Shown here: piece by piece, positions 8,242 through 16,272 of the stretch
Numbering within the stretch: the first letter of the stretch is position 1
Layout of the letters: each line of letters starts with the position of its first letter
Assembly: GCA_025934775.1 (NCBI GenBank)
Contig: JAICWO010000002.1
Coordinates: forward strand, 248,001-312,000
DNA from: Gemmatimonadaceae bacterium
GTDB taxonomy: Bacteria; Gemmatimonadota; Gemmatimonadetes; Gemmatimonadales; Gemmatimonadaceae
DNA: 64,000 nt
Reading direction: 5' to 3'
Position numbers and translations under genes: made by a program
The notes under the pieces: generated by a model
What the model was told of the DNA's origin: nothing
The model's input: only the letters and a program-made list of their open reading frames with translations
Databases searched by the model: none

Positions 8242-10671
8242 TTACTCCGCGCGCATCGCGACGATCGGATCCGCGTGCGACGCGCGAAGCGCGGGGACCA
8301 CCGTGGCGAGGAGCGTCGGCACGACGAGGCTCACGGCGGCCAGCGCGAACGTCAGCCGGTCGACCGGATTCACGCCGTACAGCACCGACACCATCACGCG
8401 CGTCAGCGCGAAGCTCGCCGCGAGCCCGGCGACGATCCCGATCAGCACGAGCGACACGCCGTCCACGGTCACCAATCGCACGAGTCGCCCGCGCGAGCTG
8501 CCGAGCGCAACGCGAATACCGAGCTCGCGCGTGCGCTGCGCGACCGCGTAGCTCAACACGCCGTACAGTCCGGCCACCGTGAGCAGGAGCGCGACGGCGG
8601 CGAACGCGCCGAGCATCGCGAGATAGAATCGCGGCCGGCCGAGGCTGCGCGCGATGATGTCGGGCATCGTCGCGACATCGGAGATCGCCGCCGTGGGATC
8701 GGCGGCGCGCACCGCCGCGCGCACGCCCGGGAGCACGTCCATCGGATTCCCGCGCGTGCGCACCATGATCGGGAACTGCGATCCCGCCGCGCCCGACTGC
8801 AGGTAGCTCCAGTACATCTCGGGCGCCGGGTCGGCCACCGGGCCGACATTGCGGATGTCGCTCACCACGCCAACGATCGTCGCGAACGACGTGTCGCCGG
8901 TGTAGAACCGGCGGCCCACCGGATTCGCACCCTTGAAATCACGTTTCACCAGCGCCTCGTTCACGACGACGACCGGCGGCGCTTTGGGACTGTCGTCGTC
9001 GCCCGGACCGAGCAGCCGGCCAGCGATCAATCGCTGTCCGGTGACGGCGAAGAAGCTCGGCGTCGCGCTCCGCCGCTCGACGAGCGGCCACTGCGACGGG
9101 TTGCTCGCGGGCATGCCTTCGTAGCGAATGTTGCCGTTCCATCCCCAGTTCACGTAGGGAATGAGATTGATCGACCCGGCGGATTGCACGCCCGGCACGC
9201 CGCGCATCGACGCGAGCGCGGGATCGAGGAAGCGCCGCACCGACGTCGCGTCCGGATAGCGCGCGGTCGCGACGGTCACGTCGAGCGTGAGGACGTGCGC
9301 GGTCTCGAAGCCGGGATCTTTGCCGAGGAGATCCGCGAACGCGCGGAGCATGAGCCCGGCGCCGATGAGGAGCACGAGCGAGAGCGCGATCTCGGAGACG
9401 ACCAGCACGCGCAGCGCACGGTGGTGGTCGCGGCCGCTCCCGCCGCCGCGTCCGGCGCGAAGCGCATCCTGCGGATCGACCGCGGCGTTGCGCCACGCCG
9501 GCGCCGCGCCGCAGACGAGCGCCACGACGAGCGCGATCGCGACGCCGAACGCGATCACGCGTCCGTCGACGCTCAGGCCGGCGAGCTGCGGCACGCGCTC
9601 CGCGGCGAGCGCGCCGATCGTGCGCACCCCCGCGAAGGCCAACGCGAATCCGGCGATCGTACCAGTGATGCTAATGACGAAACTCTCAACGAGCACGGGG
9701 CGCATCACGTGCCAGCGCGCGGCGCCGAGCGCCGTGCGGACGGCCATCTCGCGCCGCCGATGCACCCCGCGCGCGAGCAGCAGCGCCGCGACGTTGGTCG
9801 CCGCGATGAGCAGCACCATGCAGACCGCGCCAAACAACAGCAGCAGCGGTTGGCGCACCGAACGCGCGCTCTCCGCGACGAGCGGCGCGACGCGCACGCC
9901 TTCGCCGCGGAGCTGCGGGAACTGGTCGACGAGCCGCGCGAAGAGCCCGCGCATCTCCGAATCCGCCGACGCCGGCGTCGCGCCGCGCGCGAGACGGCCG
10001 AGCATCAGCAGCATGTTGCTCTGCCGCTGCGCCAGCCGGTCGGGCGTGAGCCGGATCGGCAGCCACACGTCGCCCGTGAGCACGCGCGAGCCGTGCGGAA
10101 TGCGAAACGCTCGCGGCGCGATGCCGACGATCGTCGTCGGCTTTCCGTCGATGTCGATCGTGCGGCCGACGATCGTCCGGTCGCCGCGGAGCTTCGCGCG
10201 CCAGAACTCGTCGCTCAGCACCGCGACGACGGGCGCGTCGAGCCGATCGTCCGCCGGTGTGATCAGTCGCCCAAGCTCCGCGCGCGCGCCGAGCATCGGA
10301 AAGAGATTCCCCGTGACGAGCATCTCCGACGCCTGCGCGGTCTCCGAGCCGAGGTTCACCAGCGCCGTGCCGAACGTGATCGCAGAGAGCAAATCGACCG
10401 TGCGGCTCTCGCGCGCGAGATCGGTGTAGTTCGCCGGCGATTCGGGCCACGTCCCCTGCGGGCCGGACTGCGGCGTGATCCGGTGTACGGCGACGAGCCG
10501 CTCCGGATTTCGCACCGGAATTGGTTGGAGCAGCGCGCGACTGATCGCGCTCGCGACGGCCGTCGTGCCGCCAACACCGAGCGCGAGGCAGAGCACCGCC
10601 GAAACGGCCATGCCGGGTGTGCGCGCGAGGCTGCGTGCCGCGCTGCGAAGCTCGACGCCGAATGAACTCAT
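8242..10671 (-). CDS. ADOP-type MacB/FtsX permease without prefix domain
   Basis: This is an 809-residue permease with two MacB-core plus FtsX repeats. The first span is near residues 20-45 and others lie near 285-400 and 685-800. It is related to the permease at 5188-7824 but lacks the N-terminal prefix and has no PadR partner. ATG 10671 is preferred to a longer upstream frame because GGAG lies about six bases before it and the encoded MSSFGVELRSAARSL is a typical ADOP start. The extension upstream would be read from tandem repeats. Substrate unknown. Confidence 0.88.
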   Translation of the reverse strand: MSSFGVELRSAARSLARTPGMAVSAVLCLALGVGGTTAVASAISRALLQPIPVRNPERLVAVHRITPQSGPQGTWPESPANYTDLARESRTVDLLSAITFGTALVNLGSETAQASEMLVTGNLFPMLGARAELGRLITPADDRLDAPVVAVLSDEFWRAKLRGDRTIVGRTIDIDGKPTTIVGIAPRAFRIPHGSRVLTGDVWLPIRLTPDRLAQRQSNMLLMLGRLARGATPASADSEMRGLFARLVDQFPQLRGEGVRVAPLVAESARSVRQPLLLLFGAVCMVLLIAATNVAALLLARGVHRRREMAVRTALGAARWHVMRPVLVESFVISITGTIAGFALAFAGVRTIGALAAERVPQLAGLSVDGRVIAFGVAIALVVALVCGAAPAWRNAAVDPQDALRAGRGGGSGRDHHRALRVLVVSEIALSLVLLIGAGLMLRAFADLLGKDPGFETAHVLTLDVTVATARYPDATSVRRFLDPALASMRGVPGVQSAGSINLIPYVNWGWNGNIRYEGMPASNPSQWPLVERRSATPSFFAVTGQRLIAGRLLGPGDDDSPKAPPVVVVNEALVKRDFKGANPVGRRFYTGDTSFATIVGVVSDIRNVGPVADPAPEMYWSYLQSGAAGSQFPIMVRTRGNPMDVLPGVRAAVRAADPTAAISDVATMPDIIARSLGRPRFYLAMLGAFAAVALLLTVAGLYGVLSYAVAQRTRELGIRVALGSSRGRLVRLVTVDGVSLVLIGIVAGLAASFALTRVMVSVLYGVNPVDRLTFALAAVSLVVPTLLATVVPALRASHADPIVAMRAE

Positions 10672-10747
10672 GGCTGCTCCGGTAGAGTCAGTACTCAGAC
10701 AGTGTGATTGGACGATTGGTTGGCGCGGCTCAGCGACGCTCGCCCAC

Positions 10748-10920
10748 GTCATCCCGAGCGACCGAGCGAAGCGGCACCCGCCCATGTCATCCTGAGCGAC
10801 CGAGCGAAGCGGCACCCGCCCGCGTCATCCCGAGCGACCGAGCGACGCGGCACCCGCCCGCGTCATCCCGAGCGACCGAGCGAAGCGAGGGAGTCGAGGG
10901 ATCTGGGCTCGTGGCGCGCG
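10748..10920. repeat. Four tandem copies of a 38-bp GTCATCCCGAGCG repeat
   Basis: GTCATCCCGAGCG or a one-base variant begins at 10748, 10786, 10824 and 10862, an exact 38-bp period. The last copy is longer and runs through GAGTCGAGGGATCTGGGCTC to 10920. These 59 bases (10862-10920) reappear perfectly inverted at 11152-11210. The array lies upstream of the second ADOP gene and has no coding signal. Confidence 0.9.
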
Positions 10921-10988
10921 TGGCCGTCCTGGTGCGATCGCTCCTACAGCCCGCAACCCCTTTCACGTGAATCGGCTTGGACTCCCTA

Positions 10989-11084
10989 GGGAACTACAAT
11001 CGAGCTGAAACTGCATGAAGTGAACGAAGCACCACCTCGGAACCCTCGGTTCGGTTCGTTCGAGTTCGTTGATTTGTAGTTCCC
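10989..11084. repeat. 96-bp inverted-repeat element with GGGAACTACAA ends
   Basis: GGGAACTACAA (10989-10999) is matched by TTGTAGTTCCC (11074-11084). The interior contains GAACGAAGC and a TTCGTTCG stretch that would fold back. A related element with the same end sequence is at 44331-44480. It sits between the two 59-bp arms of the larger inverted repeat, so the structure is nested. Confidence 0.75.
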
Positions 11085-11151
11085 CCTATTCCAAATTGAT
11101 TCGCGAGCATTCAGCAAATTCGCGCGCCAGAGACGAGCACCATGTCGGAAT

Positions 11152-11280
11152 CGCGCGCCACGAGCCCAGATCCCTCGACTCCCTCGCTTCGCTCGGTCGC
11201 TCGGGATGACAGGCGAGGTGTCACTTCGGCTCGCTCGGGGTGACAGGCGCGGCGTCACTTCGGTTCGCTCGGATGACAAC
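11152..11280. repeat. Inverted partner of the 38-bp repeat family plus two partial copies
   Basis: Bases 11152-11210 are the exact reverse complement of 10862-10920. Two degenerate partial units follow (TCACTTCGGCTCGCTCGGG and TCACTTCGGTTCGCTCGG), ending just before the symporter stop codon. With the tandem array at 10748 and the element at 10989 this accounts for most of the 611-bp gap 10672-11282; nothing coding is seen there. Confidence 0.85.
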
Positions 11281-11282
11281 GC

Positions 11283-12530
11283 CTACGCCGACTCCTCCGC
11301 CACGGCCACAACCGGCACGCTCGCACCCACGCTCGGCCGCGCGACCCACGATGCGCCGACCAGATTCCCCAGTGTGTTCACGGCCGTCCGACACATGTCG
11401 AGCGGTCGATCGATCGCGGCGACGAGCGCGATCCCCGCCGCCGCCTCGCTCCCGAGGCCGATCGCGTTGAGCACGATGAGCGTCGTCACGAGCGAGCTGC
11501 CAGGCACGCCAGCGCCCGCGAACGCCGCCACCGTCGCCGCGAGGATGATCGCGAGCTGCCGCGACGGACCGAGCGTGAATCCATACAATGTGGCGAGAAA
11601 GACCGCCGTCACCGCCTTGTAGACCGCGGCGCCGTTCTTGTCGAGCGTCGCGCCGGCCGGCAGCACGAATCCGACGACCTCGGGTGGAACGCCGAGTCGT
11701 CCGGAGGCAGCCATGCTCACCGGCAGCGTCGCGCTCGACGACGCGGTCGCGAGCGCGAGCATCAGGGCGTCGGAGGTTGCACGAAAGAACGTGCCGATGC
11801 GCACACCAGCCGCCAGGCGCGCCGCCGGCAGAAGCACGAGCGTCGTGTGCGCGAGCAGCGCGACGATCACGACGCCGGCGAAGAGCAGCAGATCGCCGAG
11901 CACCGCGGCGCCGAAGCGCGCGATGGTCGCCGCGATCAGCACGAACACCGCGATGGGAGCGGTCTCCATCAACCAGCCGATGAGAATCATCGACAAGTCG
12001 TTCAACCGCTCGAAGAGCGCGACGACGGAGCGCCGCTTCTCCTCGGCGAGCGTCGTCGCGGCGGCGGCGAACAGACAGACGGCCACGATGAGCGGCAGCA
12101 GCTCGCCACCGACCGCGGCGGCGAACGGATTCTGCGGAATCAGCGCGAGGAGCTGGTCCGCGAGCGACGGCGCCTTCGGCGCGGCGACGGCGGCACCCGC
12201 GGCGAGTCCCGCGGCGGCATGAAACGGCGCGAGACGAGCGACGCCGAGTCCGATCGTCGACGCCAATAAAGTTGTAATGAGGAAATACGCAAATGTGCGG
12301 CCGCCGATCCTGCCGAGCCGCCGGATGTCGCCCAGGGACGCCACGCCGGTGAACAGGCTGCCGATCACCAGCGGCACGACGATCATGTTCGCGAGACGTA
12401 TGAACGCGGTGCCGAGCGGCTCGATCGCGACCAGCACGTGCTCGAGCGGCGCGGCCCAGCTCAGCTTCGAGACCGCGCCGATCGCGATGCCGGCCACGAG
12501 CCCGGCGAAGATCTTCTGCGGGAGCTTCAC
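11283..12530 (-). CDS. Dicarboxylate/amino acid:cation symporter (DAACS, GltP/DctA-like)
   Basis: This is a 415-residue inner-membrane symporter. It carries the serine-rich re-entrant loop TASSSATLPVS near residue 260, the GATLDKNGAAVY segment (counterpart of GATINMDGT) near 293, and RTAVNTLGN near 380 (counterpart of RTxVNVxGD). It is the last gene of a three-gene operon and overlaps the aminotransferase by ATGA. Family members import glutamate, aspartate or C4-dicarboxylates with Na+ or H+. Here the partner enzymes suggest uptake of an amino acid that is then transaminated and cleaved. Confidence 0.9.
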   Translation of the reverse strand: MKLPQKIFAGLVAGIAIGAVSKLSWAAPLEHVLVAIEPLGTAFIRLANMIVVPLVIGSLFTGVASLGDIRRLGRIGGRTFAYFLITTLLASTIGLGVARLAPFHAAAGLAAGAAVAAPKAPSLADQLLALIPQNPFAAAVGGELLPLIVAVCLFAAAATTLAEEKRRSVVALFERLNDLSMILIGWLMETAPIAVFVLIAATIARFGAAVLGDLLLFAGVVIVALLAHTTLVLLPAARLAAGVRIGTFFRATSDALMLALATASSSATLPVSMAASGRLGVPPEVVGFVLPAGATLDKNGAAVYKAVTAVFLATLYGFTLGPSRQLAIILAATVAAFAGAGVPGSSLVTTLIVLNAIGLGSEAAAGIALVAAIDRPLDMCRTAVNTLGNLVGASWVARPSVGASVPVVAVAEESA

Positions 12531-13654
12531 GTCGCCGCGGCCTCCCCGACGCGGGCTCCGGCGTGCAGCTCGCCGAGTACGTCGCGGAGCGCGTCGAGCG
12601 TGCGGTCGACGTCAGCGACGCGAATATCGCCCATGTGTCCGATGCGGAACGACGACGTGAACGGCCCGAGTGCGGCCGCGGTGAGAATCCCGCGCGCTTT
12701 GAGCCCATCACGCACCGCGGCTGGTGCAATCGTCGCCGGCAGCGCGACGGCCGTGAGCGTCGACGCGTAGCTCCCGAGCTGCGGACACTGCATCGCCAAT
12801 CCCAGCTCGCGCGTGCCGGCGCGCACGCGTTCCGCGAGCTCGGCGTGGCGCGCGAACACACGGTCGATCCCCTCCTCGTGAATCATGCGGAGCGCCTCCG
12901 CGACCTGGAGCATCAGGTGCACCGGCGTCGAGCCCGGCGTCTCCGGTTTTGCCGCGGCGACCGCGTCCCGGATCGCCGCGAAGTCCCAGTAGTTGCGCGG
13001 GAGCCGCGCGCGCCGCGTCACCTCCCACGCCCGATCGCTCACCGCCGCGAACGCGAGCCCGGTGCTCGACATGAGGCACTTCTGCGACGCGGTGACCGCG
13101 ACGTCGACGCCCCACTCGTCGAACGCGAACGGCATGCCGCCGATCGACGATACGCCGTCCACGAGGACGAGCATCCCGTGCGCGCGCGCGACGCGCGCCA
13201 CGCCGGCGACGTCGTTCGCGACGCCGGTCGAGGACTCGGTGTAGGTCATCGCGACCGCGCGCGCGTTCGGCCGTTCGGCGAGACATGCGTCGACTTCCGC
13301 GACGGCAACCGCGCGGGCCCAATCCGTCGCGATCCGGTGCACGCGCACGCCGTACGATTCGGCGAGGGCGGCCCACATCTCCGTGAACTTGCCGTTGCAG
13401 CAGACGACGATCTCATCGCCGGGCGATAAGAGATTGCAAATCGTCGCCTCGAGCGCGCCGCGACCGGTCGTATGGACCGGGAGCACCCGCGCGCGCGTGC
13501 CGAACAGCGGCCCAATCAGCTCGAGCACCGTGGCGAGCTCGCGTGAGAACTCGGCGCTGCGATGATGGATCATCGGCCGCGCGCCGGCCTGCAGCACGCG
13601 CTCGGGAACGCGCGTCGGTCCCGGCGTCATCAACAGCAGCGGCTCGGTCTGCAT
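12527..13654 (-). CDS. Class V aminotransferase, alanine--glyoxylate/serine--pyruvate type
   Basis: This 375-residue fold-type I PLP enzyme begins with the family start LLMTPGPTRVPERVL. It has the HHRSAEF block near 30-36, the VDGVSSIGGMPF cofactor-Asp region near 165-176 and the PLP lysine at about 192 (TASQKCL). Relatives transaminate alanine, serine or aspartate with glyoxylate or pyruvate. It starts ten bases after the RraA-like gene and overlaps the symporter gene, so it belongs to one catabolic unit. The amino donor cannot be read from sequence. Confidence 0.9.
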   Translation of the reverse strand: MQTEPLLLMTPGPTRVPERVLQAGARPMIHHRSAEFSRELATVLELIGPLFGTRARVLPVHTTGRGALEATICNLLSPGDEIVVCCNGKFTEMWAALAESYGVRVHRIATDWARAVAVAEVDACLAERPNARAVAMTYTESSTGVANDVAGVARVARAHGMLVLVDGVSSIGGMPFAFDEWGVDVAVTASQKCLMSSTGLAFAAVSDRAWEVTRRARLPRNYWDFAAIRDAVAAAKPETPGSTPVHLMLQVAEALRMIHEEGIDRVFARHAELAERVRAGTRELGLAMQCPQLGSYASTLTAVALPATIAPAAVRDGLKARGILTAAALGPFTSSFRIGHMGDIRVADVDRTLDALRDVLGELHAGARVGEAAAT

Positions 13655-13664
13655 CGGCGCGCGG

Positions 13665-14336
13665 CTATTCGATCACGCCTTTGCGGCGCAACGCGTCGTC
13701 GATCTCGGCCTTGAACAGCACGCCCGCCTTGATCTCGGCGACGCGCTTGCTCTCGCGCTCCATGAGCTCCACGACCGCGGACAACACGTCCTCCGCGTGC
13801 GCCCGCGGCACGACGACGACGCCGTCGCGATCGCCGACGACGACGTCGCCAGGACAGACGACCACGCCGCCGCACGCGATGGGCACGTTGATCTCGCCCG
13901 GTCCATCCTTGTCGCAACTCCCTGCGCTGAGGCTGCGGCTGTATGCGGGGAACTCGAGCCGGACGAGATCGTCGACATCGCGGATCGCGCCATCGACGAC
14001 GATTCCGCCGAGCTTCTTGGCGGCGGCGGTCGTGCACATCAATCCGCCGAAGACCGCGCTGGTCGTGTTGCCGCACGTATTGACGACGACGACATCGCTC
14101 GGCTCCGCGACCTGCAGCGCCTTGTGGACCATCAGATTGTCCGCCGGGCGCGCGTTGACGGTGACGGCGATGCCGCAGAGCGGATGGTTGGTGCGCGGCT
14201 GAATGCCGGGGTCCATGAAGTTGAAGCGACCCATGGCGTCGGCGAGGTTGGACGACGCGAGGCCGCGGAAGCAGTCGAGGATCTTGGCGTCGATGCGGGG
14301 CGGGGAGGGGAGGACGCGGAAGCCGAGGATGGGCAT
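13665..14336 (-). CDS. RraA-like / 4-hydroxy-4-methyl-2-oxoglutarate aldolase family protein
   Basis: This is a 223-residue protein of the RraA/HMG-aldolase fold. The active-site stretch runs from FGGLMCTTAAAKKLGG (about 96-111) into VVDGAIRD (113-120), where the Arg-Asp pair binds substrate and divalent metal in the aldolases. Family enzymes cleave 4-hydroxy-4-methyl-2-oxoglutarate or 4-carboxy-4-hydroxy-2-oxoadipate to pyruvate, or decarboxylate oxaloacetate; others only inhibit RNase E. Co-transcription with an aminotransferase and a dicarboxylate/amino-acid symporter favours the catabolic role. Confidence 0.85.
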   Translation of the reverse strand: MPILGFRVLPSPPRIDAKILDCFRGLASSNLADAMGRFNFMDPGIQPRTNHPLCGIAVTVNARPADNLMVHKALQVAEPSDVVVVNTCGNTTSAVFGGLMCTTAAAKKLGGIVVDGAIRDVDDLVRLEFPAYSRSLSAGSCDKDGPGEINVPIACGGVVVCPGDVVVGDRDGVVVVPRAHAEDVLSAVVELMERESKRVAEIKAGVLFKAEIDDALRRKGVIE

Positions 14337-14425
14337 GGACGAGTATGCGGTCGTGCGAGAGAGGGGCGCAAGTTGGGGTCAGCGGGAGGCGAGATGGGAG
14401 CGAGCGGGGAGCGAGGTGCCAGCCG

Positions 14426-15006
14426 CAGTTCCCAGCTCGGCTGTTCGCTATCAGCGACAGCTATCGGAGGAATTTGGATGGCGCTGCGCGCTTTTGGTGA
14501 TGGGCGGGACGGTTCTTTACGCTAGGCTCGAAGTTCTCAATGCGCGGCGAGGCCAGCGTGGGCGACTACAGGAAGCTCTTGGTTTGGCAGCGGGCTACCG
14601 GCCTCGCGCGGCGGGTGCGGGCGCTGGTCGATGCGCTCCCGCCGCGTGAGCGTCGCAATATCGGCGACCAGCTCTTGCGCGCGTCTGGCTCCATTCGCTT
14701 CAACATCGCTGAAGGCGCGGGGCTCAACTCCGACGCGGGCTTTGCGCGGCATCTCCGCATTGCCCCGGGCTCGGCCAACGAGGTCCAAGATCAACTCGCC
14801 GATCTCGAAGCTGTAGGGCTGCTCGCCGAGTCAGACCGCGAGCTTCCGAAGGAAGTTGCCGAAATCCGCGCCATGCTCGCCGTGCTTCATCGCCGCGTCT
14901 CGGCAGACGCCGCGACGTCGAACTCGCCCCGCGCTCACACGGAGCGGCCGCCGTCCAAATTCCTCCGATAGCCGTCGCTGATAGCGAATAGCCGAGCTGG
15001 GAACTG
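14426..15006. mobile_element. 581-bp element: four-helix-bundle gene between 58-bp inverted repeats
   Basis: The left arm 14426-14483 and right arm 14949-15006 are inverted copies with about three mismatches. Both contain CAGTTCCCAGCTCGGCT and GCTATCGGAGGAATTTGGA. Each arm holds a smaller hairpin of REP type, for example around TTCGCTATCAGCGA. The gene's last seven codons and stop lie inside the right arm. The same arms, without a gene, occur at 61021-61269. It is called an element because arms, gene and a gene-less relative recur in one genome; no target-site duplication was confirmed. Confidence 0.7.
14540..14971 (+). CDS. Four-helix-bundle protein (23S rRNA intervening-sequence/S23 family)
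   Basis: This is a 143-residue helical protein of the TIGR02436 type: DYRKLLVWQRATGLAR at about 9-24, NIGDQLLRASGSIRFNIAEG at about 42-61, then two further helices with HLRIAPGSANEVQDQL and AEIRAMLAVL. The family was first seen in intervening sequences inside 23S rRNA genes and is related in fold to Avd of diversity-generating retroelements; its biochemical role is unsettled. Here it is outside any rRNA gene and enclosed by inverted repeats. No ribosome site precedes the ATG. The C-terminal PPSKFLR is encoded by the right arm. Confidence 0.9.
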   Translation: MRGEASVGDYRKLLVWQRATGLARRVRALVDALPPRERRNIGDQLLRASGSIRFNIAEGAGLNSDAGFARHLRIAPGSANEVQDQLADLEAVGLLAESDRELPKEVAEIRAMLAVLHRRVSADAATSNSPRAHTERPPSKFLR

Positions 15007-15045
15007 GCCGCTGGCCGTCAGCGCGCCGTCAGCTCCCAGTCACTC

Positions 15046-16272
15046 TCAGCGCCGGAATGGCCACACGACTCCCTGATTCTCCGCCACCATTCCCATTCCT
15101 TTATATACGAACTTCTGAATTCGCTTCCCCTCGTACGTCTCGGCCGTGAAGATGTTGCCTTTGGAGTCCGTCGCGATCGAGTGCACGGCGAAGAATTCGC
15201 CCGGCTGGCGGCCGCCGTCGCCGAAGCTGGTGAGGATGTCGAGCGACTGCCGGTCGACCACGTACACCATCTCGTTCTTGCCGTCGGCCATGAAGATGTA
15301 CTTCTGCTGCGGGTCGCGGGAGAACGCGATGTCCCACACGCTCCCGTCGCCGGGCGTCCACGGCTTGATGATCTTCTCTTTCACGAACTTGCCATCCTTC
15401 GTGAAGACCTGGAGCCGGTCGTTGACGCGGTCGCACACGTAGACCAGGCCGTCCGGCGTCGGCTCCGCGCAGTGAACCGGGTTCCGGAACTGCGGGTCGA
15501 GCGGCGCGCCGGGGATGTACGGGCCGGGGTTCGAATCCGACGGCACGTGCCCGTACGCGCCCCAGAACCGCTTGATGTGGCCGTCGTCCATGTCCAGCAC
15601 CGCGACGCGCTTGTTGCCATAGCCGTCGGCGATGTACGCCTCGTTCGCCGGCACGTCGAACGCGATCTTCGCCACGCGGCCGAAATGCGTCGTGCTCCGG
15701 CTGTCGACCGTCGCGTGCGGCGTGCCGATCTCCATCAGGAACTTGCCGTCGTGTGTGAATTTGAGAATAAAAGAATCAATGGTGCCGGCCGGGCAGTCGG
15801 CCGTGCCCGGCGGCGGACAGGTGCCGTTGCCGCCGATCCACACGTTGTTCTTGTTGTCGATCGAGATGCCGTGGTTCGACGACGGCCAGTCGTATCCCGC
15901 GTGCGGGCCGCCCCACGCGTTGATCAGGTTTCCCGCCTGGTCGAACTCGAGCACCGGCGGCGCGGGGACGCAGCAGTCGCTCAGCTTCGGGTTCTGCACC
16001 GCGCCGATCTCCGTCTGCGCGTCGAACGTGTCGTTGCGATGCACGATGAACACGTGGTCCTGCGCGTCCACGCCGACGCCGATGACGTTGCCGAGGACCC
16101 AGTGATTCGGCAGCGGCTTGGGCCAGAGCGGGTCGACCTCGAACCGGGGCGCCATCACCGCGTGCCCGCTCTCGCGCGCCACGCGCGCCTCGAGCACGTG
16201 CTGGCCCAGTCCGAGCGCCGCGAGCGCCAGGGCGAGGCCGGAGGCGAAGACGAGCTTTCGCGAGCGGATCAT
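15046..16272 (-). CDS. Exported NHL/six-bladed beta-propeller protein (PAL-like)
   Basis: This is a secreted protein of 408 residues with a signal peptide at about 1-30. The remainder forms an NHL-type propeller resembling peptidyl-alpha-hydroxyglycine alpha-amidating lyase folds. Repeats with ISIDNKNNVWIGG, AYIADGYGNKRVAVLD, VYVCDRVNDRLQVF and ATDSKGNIFTAE are spaced about 50 residues apart. Its start overlaps the end of the paralogue upstream by ATGA. Known relatives are often encoded beside PQQ dehydrogenases and cytochromes, but no catalytic role is established. Confidence 0.85.
   Translation of the reverse strand: MIRSRKLVFASGLALALAALGLGQHVLEARVARESGHAVMAPRFEVDPLWPKPLPNHWVLGNVIGVGVDAQDHVFIVHRNDTFDAQTEIGAVQNPKLSDCCVPAPPVLEFDQAGNLINAWGGPHAGYDWPSSNHGISIDNKNNVWIGGNGTCPPPGTADCPAGTIDSFILKFTHDGKFLMEIGTPHATVDSRSTTHFGRVAKIAFDVPANEAYIADGYGNKRVAVLDMDDGHIKRFWGAYGHVPSDSNPGPYIPGAPLDPQFRNPVHCAEPTPDGLVYVCDRVNDRLQVFTKDGKFVKEKIIKPWTPGDGSVWDIAFSRDPQQKYIFMADGKNEMVYVVDRQSLDILTSFGDGGRQPGEFFAVHSIATDSKGNIFTAETYEGKRIQKFVYKGMGMVAENQGVVWPFRR

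Noticed and set aside
8275-10665. A 796-codon open frame antisense to the second ADOP permease
   Set aside because: It is an Arg/Glu/His-rich translation typical of the complement of a GC-rich gene. The opposite strand encodes a clear MacB/FtsX protein.
10748-10920. A CRISPR array
   Set aside because: Units repeat end to end at 38 bp with no variable spacers, and no cas genes are in the window.
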